Origin: Atlantibacter sp032062175
GTDB taxonomy: Bacteria > Pseudomonadota > Gammaproteobacteria > Enterobacterales > Enterobacteriaceae
Assembly: GCF_032062175.1 (NCBI RefSeq)
Contig: NZ_DAMBQK010000011.1
Location: 60,734 to 124,733, forward strand
Direction of reading: 5' to 3'
DNA length: 64,000 bases
A program made the translations under genes and the position numbers. Positions 8,321 through 17,643 of the stretch are shown here, one piece after another (within the stretch, counting starts at the first letter, position 1; every line of letters starts with the position of its first letter). The notes under the pieces are model-generated. The model saw only the letters and a program-made list of their open reading frames with translations, had not been told where the DNA came from and made no database searches.

Positions 8321-9322
8321 ATGTCAGTGAAAGCCATTGCCGTTAATCCACAAGATCCTGCCAGCTTTATTGAAATCCACCCTGAAATGCCGCAGCCCGG
8401 CGAATATGATTTGCTGGTCGAAGTGAAAGCCGTATCGATTAACCCGGTTGATACTAAAGTCCATCAGGGCATTCAGAAGAAAGGCTTACAGGAGCCGCGT
8501 ATTTTAGGCTGGGACGCCAGCGGGATTGTGAAATCCACCGGCAGTAAAGTGACCAGCTTTAAGGCTGGTGACGAAGTTTATTACGCAGGGGATATCACCC
8601 GTCCGGGCAGCAACACAACCCATCAGTTAATTGACGCGCGCATCGTCGGCCACAAACCGAAAAGCCTTGACTGGGCGGCAGCAGCAGCTATTCCGTTAAC
8701 GGCGTTGACCGCCTGGGAAGGCCTGTTCGAGCGTCTGAACATTCAGGATGCAGGCGAAGAGAAAACGCTGTTGATCATTGGCGGCGCTGGCGGCGTCGGA
8801 TCGCTGGCGATCCCGTTCGCGAAGCACAACAGTAAAGTAAAAGTGATCGCCACCGCCTCGCGGGAAGATTCCGCACAGTGGTGCCGGGATCGCGGCGCGG
8901 ACCTGGTGGTGAGCTATAAAGATCTGCCAGGCGAGCTGGAGAAGCACAATATCAAATTCGTGGATTACATCTTTATCCTTAACGATACCGACGGCCACTG
9001 GCCTGCGGTCACGCAGCTTATCGCGCCGCAAGGCCATATCTGCACTATCGTAGAGAACACGCAGCCGCTGAGCCAGGACGTGCTGAAATCAAAATCTGCC
9101 GCCCTGCACTGGGAATTTATGTATACCCGCAGTATGTATCAAACCGCCGATATGGCGCGTCAGGGCGAGATCTTAGATAACGTCGCCAGACTGGTGGATG
9201 ACGGCGTGGTGGAAAGCGCCCTTAGCGAAACGCTGCATGGCCTGAGCGTGGAGAACATCCGCGACGCGCACGAGAAAGTGCTGGCCGGGCATATGCGCGG
9301 GAAAGTGGTTATTGCGTTTTAA
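8321..9322 (+). CDS. Zinc-type alcohol dehydrogenase / quinone oxidoreductase family protein
   Basis: A 333-residue medium-chain dehydrogenase of the zinc-type alcohol dehydrogenase-like subfamily (COG0604-type). The N-terminal GroES-like domain opens MSVKAIAVNP and includes SINPVDTKV. The NADPH-binding Rossmann motif GGAGGVGS is at about 154-161. Despite the family name it lacks a clear structural zinc cysteine cluster, as is common in this subfamily. The start is set by GGAG seven bases upstream; a longer frame exists but its extra residues are not family-like. It is transcribed away from the LysR gene. It is likely an NADPH-dependent reductase of quinones or enones; the substrate cannot be inferred. 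Confidence 0.85.
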   Translation: MSVKAIAVNPQDPASFIEIHPEMPQPGEYDLLVEVKAVSINPVDTKVHQGIQKKGLQEPRILGWDASGIVKSTGSKVTSFKAGDEVYYAGDITRPGSNTTHQLIDARIVGHKPKSLDWAAAAAIPLTALTAWEGLFERLNIQDAGEEKTLLIIGGAGGVGSLAIPFAKHNSKVKVIATASREDSAQWCRDRGADLVVSYKDLPGELEKHNIKFVDYIFILNDTDGHWPAVTQLIAPQGHICTIVENTQPLSQDVLKSKSAALHWEFMYTRSMYQTADMARQGEILDNVARLVDDGVVESALSETLHGLSVENIRDAHEKVLAGHMRGKVVIAF

Positions 9323-9330
9323 TTCACTCA

Positions 9331-9355
9331 GGCACGCCCATCAAATGGGCGTGCC
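9331..9355. terminator. Hairpin between convergent genes
   Basis: A perfect 11-bp stem GGCACGCCCAT / ATGGGCGTGCC with a 3-base loop lies between the ends of the alcohol dehydrogenase gene and lsrK. It can serve both directions; no long T run follows. Confidence 0.75.
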
Positions 9356-9368
9356 GTCTATCCACGCG

Positions 9369-10955
9369 TTATGACGCTGGCGCCTGCCTTCTCTCCAGCC
9401 CCGGCGCTTTCCAGAGCGACGTCGTCAGCCCGCTGTCCACCAGCCCCAACTGGTCCGCATACACCGCCTGCCATTTCTGCATCATCTCATCGTACAGTTC
9501 CCGGTGCGCGGGGTTGGGGGTGAACTCCCGCTGCCAGCTCACCAGCTTTTCCCCGGCGCTGGCCATATCTGAGTACAGCCCAACGCCCGTGCCCGCCGCG
9601 ATGGCGCAGCCCAACGCGGTCGCCTCTTTGACTTCCGGGACACGCACCGGCAATCCGGTGACGTCGCTTAAAATTTGGCTCCACAGCGCGCCTTTCGAGC
9701 CGCCGCCCGCAAACACCAGTCCGTCGAATTTTACCCCGGAGAAACTGGAGATCTGCGCCAGGTTGCAGGCCGAGACAATCGCGGCATTCTCTTCCAGCGC
9801 CCTGAATAACGTCGCCTTGTTACATTTATCGGCATCAATGGAGAGGTTAATAAACGACGGGGCCGCGTGATACCACTTATTAAAGTGCATCGCGTCAGAG
9901 AAAATCGGCATCACGCCATGGGAACCCGCCGGAACCTGGCTTGCCATCTGTTCCAGCAGCGCGTAAGTATCGGTGCCGAGCCGCTCGGCAATCAGTTTTT
10001 CCTCGGCACAGAACGCATCGCGGAACCAGCGCATCGTCAGCCCGGTGAAAAAGCTGATCGACTCCGCCTGCACCATACCGGGGATAACGTGCGGGTTAAC
10101 GCGGATATTCATTTGCGGATCGGTGCGTACTGCCGGGAGATTCACCACCTGCTGCCAGAAAGTGCCGCCCAGCACGGCGGTTTGCCCGGCGCGCACCACG
10201 CCAAGCCCCAGGCAGCCCAGTTGCACATCGCCGCCGCCCATCACCACCGGCGTGCCTTCGCGTAACCCGGACTGCGCCGCGGCGTCGGCCGTCACCGCGC
10301 CCAGCACTGTGCCGGTCTCTTTAACCGGCGAGAGGATATCCGCGCGCAGCCCGGCCATATCCAGCAGCGCAGGCCGCCAGTCGCGGGTATTTAAGTCCAG
10401 CATCCCGGTGGTGCCTGCGTTGGAGGGGTCTACCGCCAGTTCGCCAGACAGTTTCGCCGCCAGCCAGTCGCTGATCATGGTGATGGTCGCCGCCTGGCGA
10501 TAAATATCCGGGCGATGATGGGCAAGCCACAGCAGGCGCGGCATGGCGCTCAGCGCCAGGGTCTGGCCGGAAACGTGGTACACCTCGGATTCAAACTGGT
10601 AATCGTGGATCTCTTTCAGTTCAGACACTTCATGGCTGGCGCGGGCATCGACGTTGGCGCAGGCCCAAATGGGCTCGCCGTTGCGATCGTAAAGCACAAT
10701 CCCTTCGCGCATGGAGCAGCAGGCGACGCTGGCGATATCGCTGGCGGTTAAGCCCGCTTTCATCAGCGCTTCCCGGATGCAGCGGCAGGTTAACTGCCAG
10801 TTGGTATTAAGATCGAACTCCATCGAGCCGGGAACGTCCGCCACGCTCTGGTGAGTCCATTCCGCCTGGCCTGCGGCAATCTGGCGGCCTGCTAAATCAA
10901 AGATAACGGCACGGACACTGCCTGTTCCGGCGTCTAACGCTAAAAGGTAACTCAT
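9369..10955 (-). CDS. lsrK: Autoinducer-2 kinase LsrK
   Basis: LsrK phosphorylates imported AI-2 (DPD) in the cytoplasm. Phospho-AI-2 is then the inducer that releases LsrR. It is a FGGY-family carbohydrate kinase of 528 residues (E. coli 530) with the N-terminal phosphate loop DAGTGSVRA (about residues 8-16) and the C-terminal ATP-binding motif FAGGGSKGALW. It lies upstream of lsrR on the same strand side of the divergent lsr locus, as in E. coli. The gap to lsrR is about 40 bases, so lsrR and lsrK are probably one transcript. No defects seen. Confidence 0.96.
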   Translation of the reverse strand: MSYLLALDAGTGSVRAVIFDLAGRQIAAGQAEWTHQSVADVPGSMEFDLNTNWQLTCRCIREALMKAGLTASDIASVACCSMREGIVLYDRNGEPIWACANVDARASHEVSELKEIHDYQFESEVYHVSGQTLALSAMPRLLWLAHHRPDIYRQAATITMISDWLAAKLSGELAVDPSNAGTTGMLDLNTRDWRPALLDMAGLRADILSPVKETGTVLGAVTADAAAQSGLREGTPVVMGGGDVQLGCLGLGVVRAGQTAVLGGTFWQQVVNLPAVRTDPQMNIRVNPHVIPGMVQAESISFFTGLTMRWFRDAFCAEEKLIAERLGTDTYALLEQMASQVPAGSHGVMPIFSDAMHFNKWYHAAPSFINLSIDADKCNKATLFRALEENAAIVSACNLAQISSFSGVKFDGLVFAGGGSKGALWSQILSDVTGLPVRVPEVKEATALGCAIAAGTGVGLYSDMASAGEKLVSWQREFTPNPAHRELYDEMMQKWQAVYADQLGLVDSGLTTSLWKAPGLERRQAPAS

Positions 10956-10998
10956 CGGCTTGCCTCGCTCTGTTAGGGTTCGCGAAGCAAGCCCTGGA

Positions 10999-11967
10999 TT
11001 ATCCCGCCAGAGCCAGCACCGCGCGCGCTGTCGCTTCTTCTGTTACCAGGCCGTTGATACGGCGGCCGCACAGGGCGGCATAAATGGCGTCTGCTTTATC
11101 TTCACCCCCCGCCACGCCCACGATGGTGGGTAGCTGAGCCAACTCATTCAGAGAGATACCCAGCAACTCGCGGTGGATCGGCAGGTCGTCGACCTGTTCG
11201 CCGTCGGCCTGCAGGAAATAACCAAGAATGTCGCCCACTGCGCCTTTACGGGCGTACATCAACTGCTCGCCTTCGCTGATATAACCAGAGCGCAGGATCG
11301 TCGCATCGCGTTTCTGGCTCACCGACCCGATACCCACCACCGCCACATCGGCGGCGCTGGCGGCCAGCAGCACATCGCGCACGCTGGATTCGCGCTTTAA
11401 AATCTCCGCCACTTCCGGCGACGACACCCGCAGCGGCGCGGGAATAATGCTGACGCTACAGGCCGCATCAAGCTGGCCGATGCCGGTCATATACGGCCCC
11501 ACGCCGCCCGACAACGTCACCAGCCGGATCTGCTGGGAGCTGATAAAACCGCTTAAATGCTGTAAGCAGCTCATGGTGGCTTCGCCGAACCCCACCGCCA
11601 GCAGTTGGCCCGGCTCCAGCACGCCCATTAGCGACTGCGCCGCGCCAATCCCGAGACGCGTGTTCATCGGCGGCGTGTTCAGCGCGGGCAGCACCCGTGC
11701 CAGCCGTAGCCCAAAACGCTGGGCCAGCGCGGTTTCCAGCGCCAGGCAACCTTCGTACCGCGAGTTGATTTGCACCCGGATCACGCCCGACTGGCGGCCT
11801 TTCTCTAACAGGCGTGAAATCTTCAGTCGCGGTAATCCCAGCCGTTCGCCGATATCGTTCTGGGTCAATCCGTCGTGGTAGTAGCACCACGCCACCCGTG
11901 CCAGTAGCTCTTCTTCGGCCATTGCGATACCGGCATACCGTCCCTCATCGCTTCGTTTTTCGCTCAT
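10999..11967 (-). CDS. lsrR: Transcriptional repressor of the lsr operon, LsrR
   Basis: LsrR is a SorC/DeoR-type repressor that binds the lsrR-lsrA intergenic region and is released by phospho-AI-2. The helix-turn-helix is in LTQNDIGERLGLPRLKISR (about residues 34-52), followed by the sugar-phosphate binding domain with LSGGVGPY and VVGIGSV. At 322 residues it is close to E. coli LsrR (317). It is divergent from lsrA and followed by lsrK, so the gene controls both its own operon and the transporter operon. Confidence 0.95.
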   Translation of the reverse strand: MSEKRSDEGRYAGIAMAEEELLARVAWCYYHDGLTQNDIGERLGLPRLKISRLLEKGRQSGVIRVQINSRYEGCLALETALAQRFGLRLARVLPALNTPPMNTRLGIGAAQSLMGVLEPGQLLAVGFGEATMSCLQHLSGFISSQQIRLVTLSGGVGPYMTGIGQLDAACSVSIIPAPLRVSSPEVAEILKRESSVRDVLLAASAADVAVVGIGSVSQKRDATILRSGYISEGEQLMYARKGAVGDILGYFLQADGEQVDDLPIHRELLGISLNELAQLPTIVGVAGGEDKADAIYAALCGRRINGLVTEEATARAVLALAG

Positions 11968-12137
11968 AAGCTGAACTCTTATTGAAATTTAGATCATGTG
12001 TTCGATCCTGCCTGGTCTGAAACTGTGAGATGCCCGGCAAAAAGATCATTTTTTATTCCGTTTAGCGGTGCGACCAGATTATGCCTGAAAATGTGATCCC
12101 TGCACGGTTGTAAATATAGTTCACCGTCTACGCTTTT

Positions 12138-12170
12138 TGAACATTGTAGATTTAAAAAATCATTTGTTCA
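12138..12170. promoter_or_regulatory. Imperfect dyad before lsrA, candidate LsrR operator
   Basis: TGAACA (12138-12143) and TGTTCA (12165-12170) form inverted half sites 15 to 47 bases before the lsrA ATG, with further partial symmetry inside (ATTT and AAAT near the centre). The 217-base divergent region is where LsrR and CRP act in E. coli. A half-matching CRP-like TGTGATC occurs near 12091. Assignment to LsrR is inference from position and symmetry. Confidence 0.4.
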
Positions 12171-12184
12171 TTTTCGGAGTGGCG

Positions 12185-13684
12185 ATGACGAATCCAGACC
12201 CGTTACTGAATGTGCAGGCGATAAGTAAACAGTTCTCCGGGGTGAGCGTGCTGAAGTCGATTGATTTCACGCTGCTTTCCGGGCAGGTGCATGCCCTGAT
12301 GGGCGGTAATGGCGCGGGCAAGTCGACGCTGATGAAAATTGTCGCGGGCGTAGAAACCGCCGACAGCGGGGTAATACAGATTGAAGGGCAGCCGTTTACC
12401 CGGCTCTCGCCGCAGCAGGCGCACGGTCTGGGCATCTATCTGGTGCCGCAGGAGCCAATGTTATTCCCCAACCTCACCGTGCAGGAAAACATTGTGTTCC
12501 GCCTGCCGAATGACAAAAAGATTGCGCAGCAGTTGTCAGAAAAGCTGGCCCAGCTCGATTGCCATCTCAATTTGCAGGCTTCCGCCAGTACGCTGGAAGT
12601 GGCGGATCAGCAGATGGTGGAGATCCTGCGCGGCCTGATGCGCAACGCCAAAATTTTAATTCTTGATGAACCGACCGCTTCGCTAACGCCAGGGGAAACC
12701 GATCGGTTATTTCGCCAGATCCGCGCGCTGCAAACCGCAGGCGTGGGGATCATTTTTATCTCCCATAAACTGCCGGAAATCCGCGCCATCGCCAGCCATG
12801 TCTCGGTGATGCGCGACGGCGCCGTGGTGCTGAGCGGCGAAACCGCGCAGCGTAATGACAGCGAATTGATCCATGCCATGACCCCGGTCAGCCGGGAGCG
12901 CAGCCTGAGCGACACCCAAAAACTGTGGCTGGCATTGCCGGGCAACCGCCGCACCCAGCCGCAGGATTTCCCGGTATTGCGAGTAGATGAACTGACCGGC
13001 GAAGGTTTTCTCGATCTCAGTTTTGAAGTGCGCGCCGGGGAGATCGTTGGTCTGGCGGGGCTGGTGGGCTCCGGGCGTACCGAACTGGCGGAGACCTTAT
13101 ACGGCCTGCGCCCGGTGCGCGGCGGGCGCGTCTGGCTGGAAAATCATGACATCACCTCTACGCCGATCCGTGCGCGTCTGGATCGCGGGCTGGTGTACTT
13201 GCCGGAAGATCGCCAGGTCTCCGGGCTGTTTCTCGATGCCCCCATCCGCTGGAACACCGTGGCGCTCAACGAGCCGTCGCTGTGGCAACAGCCGAAGCGC
13301 GAAGACGCGGTAGTCGAGCGTTATCACCGGGCGCTGGGCATCAAACTTAACCATCCGAATCAAATCGTGCGCACGCTCTCTGGCGGCAATCAGCAAAAAG
13401 TACTGCTGGCGCGCTGCCTGGAAGCCAATCCGCTGCTGCTGATCATTGATGAGCCGACCCGTGGCGTGGACGTCTCCGCCCGTGCCGATATCTATCAGTT
13501 GATCAAAAGCGTGGCGGCGCAAAACGTGGCGGTGCTGATGATCTCCTCTGACGTGGACGAATTTCCGGGGCTGGCGGACCGGGTGCTGGTGATGCACCAG
13601 GGGGAACTCAGCGGGGAGCTGGCGCGCGACGCCATTTCGCCGGACCGGATGATGAAACTGGCCTTTGGAGGACAACGTCCGTGA
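12185..13684 (+). CDS. lsrA: AI-2 ABC transporter ATP-binding protein, LsrA
   Basis: LsrA is the duplicated ATPase subunit of the AI-2 importer. From the chosen ATG (MTNPDPLLN, preceded by GGAG) it has 499 residues. The first Walker A GGNGAGKST is at 40-48 and the first Walker B is ILILDEPTAS. The second half has the degenerate GLVGSGRTE P-loop usual for the second domain of sugar-type ABC ATPases, then LSGGNQQK and LLIIDEPTRG. A start 16 codons upstream is possible but lies on the candidate operator dyad. The stop overlaps the lsrC start. First gene of lsrACDBFG. Confidence 0.95.
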   Translation: MTNPDPLLNVQAISKQFSGVSVLKSIDFTLLSGQVHALMGGNGAGKSTLMKIVAGVETADSGVIQIEGQPFTRLSPQQAHGLGIYLVPQEPMLFPNLTVQENIVFRLPNDKKIAQQLSEKLAQLDCHLNLQASASTLEVADQQMVEILRGLMRNAKILILDEPTASLTPGETDRLFRQIRALQTAGVGIIFISHKLPEIRAIASHVSVMRDGAVVLSGETAQRNDSELIHAMTPVSRERSLSDTQKLWLALPGNRRTQPQDFPVLRVDELTGEGFLDLSFEVRAGEIVGLAGLVGSGRTELAETLYGLRPVRGGRVWLENHDITSTPIRARLDRGLVYLPEDRQVSGLFLDAPIRWNTVALNEPSLWQQPKREDAVVERYHRALGIKLNHPNQIVRTLSGGNQQKVLLARCLEANPLLLIIDEPTRGVDVSARADIYQLIKSVAAQNVAVLMISSDVDEFPGLADRVLVMHQGELSGELARDAISPDRMMKLAFGGQRP

Positions 13685-14718
13685 AGATGCTGTTGCGTAA
13701 CCGTGAACTGACCGCGTTTCTGGCCATAGTGGCGCTGTTCGGCGTGCTGGTGGGCCTTAACCACAGCTATTTCAGTGCCCAGACCCTGGCGATGATTTTT
13801 TCCAGCTCGCAGATTTTGATCCTGCTGGCAATGGGCGCGGCGATGGTGATGCTGACGCGCAATATCGATGTGTCGGTGGGCTCGACGGTCGGGCTGTGCG
13901 CCATTGCCGTCGGCGTGGCGCTTAACCAGGGTTACAGCCTGCCGCTGGCGATGGGCTTCGCGTTTGCTATCGGCGCGCTGTGCGGGTTTTTCAACGGCGT
14001 GCTGGTGGTGTGGCTGCGTATCCCGGCGATTGTCGCCACGCTTGGTACGCTGGGGCTGTACCGTGGCGCAATGCTGCTGTGGACCGACGGTAAATGGATC
14101 GAAGGGCTGCCGCAAAGCCTGAAAGCGCTGTCGGAGCCGGTGTTTATCGGCGTCTCCCCGTTCGGCTTCGCGGTGCTGGCGCTGGTGGCGTTAGGCAGCG
14201 TGATTCTGGCGCGTACCGCCTTTGGCCGCGACTTCTATGCAGTGGGCGATAACCTCGCCGCCGCACGTAAGCTCGGCGTGGCAGTGGATCGCACCCGGTT
14301 GCTGGCCTTCACTTTTAACGGCCTGCTGGCGGCGCTCGGCGGCATTCTGTTCGCTTCGCAAATCGGCTTTGTGCCCAATCAGACCGGCAGCGGCCTGGAG
14401 ATGAAAGCCATCGCCGCCTGCGTGCTGGGCGGGATCTCCCTGCTCGGCGGCACCGGCACGCTGATCGGCGCCTTTCTCGGCGCGTTCTTTTTAACCCAAA
14501 TCGACACCGTTCTGGTGCTGTTCAAACTGCCCGCCTGGTGGAACGACTTTATCGCCGGAATGGTGCTGCTGGGCGTGCTGGTGCTCGACGGGCGGCTGCG
14601 CCAGGCGCTAACGCGCCACCAGCGGGCCCTGAAATACAGCCGCTTTGTGCCGGGGGCGTCGGGGCGGAAAAACGTCGCGCCGTTTCCCGGTCGCAAAAAC
14701 AAAAAAGAGGTGGCGTAA
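13681..14718 (+). CDS. lsrC: AI-2 ABC transporter permease, LsrC
   Basis: One of the two membrane subunits of the AI-2 importer (BPD_transp_2 family), with about nine hydrophobic segments. Early conserved segments are MLTRNIDVSVGST and the cytoplasmic loop with ATLGTLGLYRG. The likely start is GTG overlapping the lsrA stop (GTGA); an in-frame ATG two codons later is an alternative. The tail from about residue 310 is rich in Arg and Lys and cytoplasmic. Directly followed by lsrD without a gap. Confidence 0.94.
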   Translation: MKMLLRNRELTAFLAIVALFGVLVGLNHSYFSAQTLAMIFSSSQILILLAMGAAMVMLTRNIDVSVGSTVGLCAIAVGVALNQGYSLPLAMGFAFAIGALCGFFNGVLVVWLRIPAIVATLGTLGLYRGAMLLWTDGKWIEGLPQSLKALSEPVFIGVSPFGFAVLALVALGSVILARTAFGRDFYAVGDNLAAARKLGVAVDRTRLLAFTFNGLLAALGGILFASQIGFVPNQTGSGLEMKAIAACVLGGISLLGGTGTLIGAFLGAFFLTQIDTVLVLFKLPAWWNDFIAGMVLLGVLVLDGRLRQALTRHQRALKYSRFVPGASGRKNVAPFPGRKNKKEVA

Positions 14719-15723
14719 ATGAAAGTGAACTGGGAACTGGCGCTGCTGGCGTTGCTGGTACTGGAAATCCTGCTGTTTGGTGCGCTGAACCCGCGCATGC
14801 TCGACGTGAATATGCTGCTGTTCAGCACCAGCGACTTTATCTGCATCGGCATCGTGGCACTGCCGCTGACGCTGGTGATCATCAGCGGCGGGATCGATAT
14901 TTCTCTCGGCTCCACCATCGGGCTGTGCGCCATCGCGCTGGGCGTGCTGATGCAGTCCGGCGTGCCGATGGGCGTGGCGATTGTATTAACCCTGGCGCTC
15001 GGCCTGGCCTGCGGCTTTCTCAATGCGGCATTAATCCACTACACCGGCATCAGCCCGCTGGTGATCACCCTCGGCACGCTTTACCTCTACGGCGGCGGCG
15101 CGCTGCTGCTTTCCGGGATGGCGGGCGCGACGGGTTATGAAGGCATTGGCGGTTTCCCGGACAGTTTCACCGCTTTCGCCAACGCCACGCTGTTCGGCCT
15201 GCCAGTCCCGCTGGTGATGTTTCTGGTTATCACGCTGCTTTTCTGGGTACTGGCGCACCGGGCGCGCTTTGGCCGCCACCTGTTTTTACTCGGGCAAAAC
15301 GCCCGTGCCGCCCGTTACGCGGCCCTACCGGTTAACGGCATGTTGTACGGCGTATACGGCCTGGTGGGCCTGGCGTCAGCCATCGCGGCGGTGATTCTGG
15401 TTTCTTACTTCGGTTCAGCCCGTTCGGATTTGGGGCGCGATTTGCTGATGCCCGCGCTGACGGCGGCGGTGCTGGGCGGCGCCAATATTTACGGCGGTTC
15501 AGGTTCTGTGGTGGGTACGGCGCTGGCGGCGTTGCTGGTGGGGTATTTGCAGCAGGGATTACAGATGGTCGGGATACCCAATCAGGTATCGAGCGCGTTG
15601 TCCGGTGCGTTGTTGATTGTGGTGGTGATTGGTCGTTCGGTGAGTTTGCATCGCGAAACCCTGCGTGCGGCATGGCGCCGCGTTCAGATTCGCCGCGGTG
15701 CCATAAAACAATCAGGAGCTTAA
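14719..15723 (+). CDS. lsrD: AI-2 ABC transporter permease, LsrD
   Basis: The second membrane subunit of the AI-2 importer, related to LsrC. It shares the diagnostic ISGGIDISLGSTIG segment (about residues 55-68) and LVITLGTLYLYGG in the following loop. 334 residues, close to E. coli LsrD (330). It begins right after the lsrC stop and ends one base before lsrB, so the four transporter genes are tightly packed. Confidence 0.94.
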   Translation: MKVNWELALLALLVLEILLFGALNPRMLDVNMLLFSTSDFICIGIVALPLTLVIISGGIDISLGSTIGLCAIALGVLMQSGVPMGVAIVLTLALGLACGFLNAALIHYTGISPLVITLGTLYLYGGGALLLSGMAGATGYEGIGGFPDSFTAFANATLFGLPVPLVMFLVITLLFWVLAHRARFGRHLFLLGQNARAARYAALPVNGMLYGVYGLVGLASAIAAVILVSYFGSARSDLGRDLLMPALTAAVLGGANIYGGSGSVVGTALAALLVGYLQQGLQMVGIPNQVSSALSGALLIVVVIGRSVSLHRETLRAAWRRVQIRRGAIKQSGA

Positions 15724-15724
15724 G

Positions 15725-16741
15725 ATGAATACAGCAAAACGTGTGCTGCAATGTAGTGCTCTGGCACTGGCCTTGAGCGTCGTGACTGCCCAGGCGGCGG
15801 ATCGCATCGCCTTTATTCCGAAGCTGGTGGGCGTCGGGTTCTTTACCAGCGGCGGCAACGGGGCGAAAGAAGCGGGCAAAGCGCTGGGCGCGGACGTCAC
15901 TTATGACGGGCCGACGGAGCCGAGCGTGTCGGGCCAGGTGCAGTTGATCAACAACTTCGTCAACCAGGGATATAACGCGATTATCGTGTCGGCGGTCTCC
16001 CCGGATGGCCTGTGCCCTGCCCTGAAACGCGCCATGCAGCGCGGCGTAAAAGTGCTGACCTGGGACTCGGACACCAAACCGGAATGCCGCAGCATCTACA
16101 TCAACCAGGGCACGCCGGAGCAGTTGGGCGGCATGCTGGTGGAGATGGCCTCGAAGCAGGTCACTAAACCGAAAGCGAAAGTCGCATTTTTCTATTCCAG
16201 CCCTACCGTGACCGATCAAAACCAGTGGGTAAAAGAAGCCAAAGCGAAGATCGCCAAAGATCATCCGGAGTGGGAAGTGGTTACCACCCAGTTTGGCTAT
16301 AACGACGCCACCAAATCTCTGCAAACCGCCGAAGGGATCTTAAAAGCTTACCCGGATCTGGATGCGATCATCGCGCCGGACGCCAACGCGCTGCCGGCGG
16401 CGGCCCAGGCGGCGGAAAACCTCAAACGCACCGGCGTGGCGATTGTCGGGTTCAGCACCCCGAACGTGATGCGCCCCTACGTGGAACGCGGCACGGTGAA
16501 AGCCTTTGGTCTGTGGGATGTGGTGCAACAGGGCAAAATCGCCGTCAACGTGGCGGATACCCTGCTGAAGAAAGGCGATCTTAACGTCGGCGACAGCGTC
16601 GACGTGAAAGACATCGGCACCCTGAAAGTGGAGCCGAACAAAGTCCAGGGTTACGACTACGAAGCCAAAGGCAACGGCATTGTCCTGCTGCCGGAGCGCG
16701 TGGTGTTTACCAAAGACAACATCAACAATTACGATTTCTGA
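15725..16741 (+). CDS. lsrB: AI-2 periplasmic binding protein, LsrB
   Basis: LsrB captures AI-2 in the periplasm and delivers it to LsrACD. The first 24 residues form a signal peptide: basic start MNTAKR, a hydrophobic core, and cleavage after AQA. The mature protein opens ADRIAFIPKLVGVGFFTSGG in the style of type 1 periplasmic binding proteins, with LTWDSDTKPE and IIAPDANALP lining the ligand site in LsrB-type receptors. Length 338 (E. coli 340). AGGAGCTTAAG precedes the ATG as ribosome binding site. Confidence 0.96.
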   Translation: MNTAKRVLQCSALALALSVVTAQAADRIAFIPKLVGVGFFTSGGNGAKEAGKALGADVTYDGPTEPSVSGQVQLINNFVNQGYNAIIVSAVSPDGLCPALKRAMQRGVKVLTWDSDTKPECRSIYINQGTPEQLGGMLVEMASKQVTKPKAKVAFFYSSPTVTDQNQWVKEAKAKIAKDHPEWEVVTTQFGYNDATKSLQTAEGILKAYPDLDAIIAPDANALPAAAQAAENLKRTGVAIVGFSTPNVMRPYVERGTVKAFGLWDVVQQGKIAVNVADTLLKKGDLNVGDSVDVKDIGTLKVEPNKVQGYDYEAKGNGIVLLPERVVFTKDNINNYDF

Positions 16742-16752
16742 CGGGGGAGACA

Positions 16753-17643
16753 ATGGCTGATTTAGACGACATCAAGGACGGCAAAGATTTTGGTATTGGG
16801 CAACCCCAGAAGAACACGCTGTTCGCGCTGAAGGGCTGCGGGGCGCTGGACTGGGGGATGCAGTCGCGGCTGGCGCGCATCTTCAACCCCGCCACCAATC
16901 GCACGGTGATGCTGGCGTTTGACCACGGCTATTTCCAGGGCCCCACTACCGGGCTGGAGCGTATCGATCTGTCCATCGCGCCGCTGTATCAGGAAACCGA
17001 TGTGCTGATGTGTACCCGCGGCATTCTGCGCAGCCAGGTACCGCCCGCTACCAATAAACCGGTGGTGCTGCGCGCCTCTGGCGGCAACTCGATTCTGGCG
17101 GAACTGTCGAACGAGTGCGTGGCGGTGGCGATGGAAGACGCCCTGCGGCTCAACGCCTGCGCGGTAGCGGCGCAGATTTATATCGGCTCCGAGTACGAGC
17201 ACCAGTCGATCAATAACATCATCAAGCTGGTGGATGAAGGGACGCGCTATGGCATCCCGACGCTGGCGGTCACCGGTGTGGGTAAAGAGATGGCGCGCGA
17301 CGCCCGCTACTTCTCGCTGGCCAGCCGCATCGCCGCCGAGATTGGCGCGCAGTTCGTCAAAACTTATTACGTTGAACAAGGCTTTGAGAAAGTTACCGCC
17401 AGTTGCCCGGTGCCGATTGTGATCGCAGGCGGCAAAAAGCTCCCGGAACTGGATGCGCTGGAGATGTGCTGGCGAGCCATCGACCAGGGGGCCAGCGGCG
17501 TGGACATGGGGCGGAACATCTTCCAGTCCGACGCGCCGCTCGCCATGCTCAAAGCGGTGAAGAAAGTGGTACACGAGAATATGTCGGCACGCGAAGCGTA
17601 CCAATTCTGGCAGGAAGAGAAAGCACACGGAGGAAAGGCATGA
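16753..17643 (+). CDS. lsrF: 3-hydroxy-5-phosphonooxypentane-2,4-dione thiolase, LsrF
   Basis: LsrF is a class I aldolase-fold thiolase that transfers an acetyl group from the phospho-AI-2 breakdown product to CoA, ending AI-2 signalling. The TIM-barrel shows the family segments AFDHGYFQGP and the Schiff-base lysine region (FVKTYYVEQGFEKV), with phosphate-binding glycines in IAGGKK near the C-terminal third. Length 296 (E. coli 291). The start follows lsrB by 11 bases with GGGGGAGA as ribosome site, and the stop overlaps lsrG (ATGA). Confidence 0.95.
   Translation: MADLDDIKDGKDFGIGQPQKNTLFALKGCGALDWGMQSRLARIFNPATNRTVMLAFDHGYFQGPTTGLERIDLSIAPLYQETDVLMCTRGILRSQVPPATNKPVVLRASGGNSILAELSNECVAVAMEDALRLNACAVAAQIYIGSEYEHQSINNIIKLVDEGTRYGIPTLAVTGVGKEMARDARYFSLASRIAAEIGAQFVKTYYVEQGFEKVTASCPVPIVIAGGKKLPELDALEMCWRAIDQGASGVDMGRNIFQSDAPLAMLKAVKKVVHENMSAREAYQFWQEEKAHGGKA

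Noticed and set aside
15332..16324. 330-codon minus-strand frame across lsrD and lsrB
   Set aside because: It crosses two real genes with signal peptide and family motifs on the plus strand.
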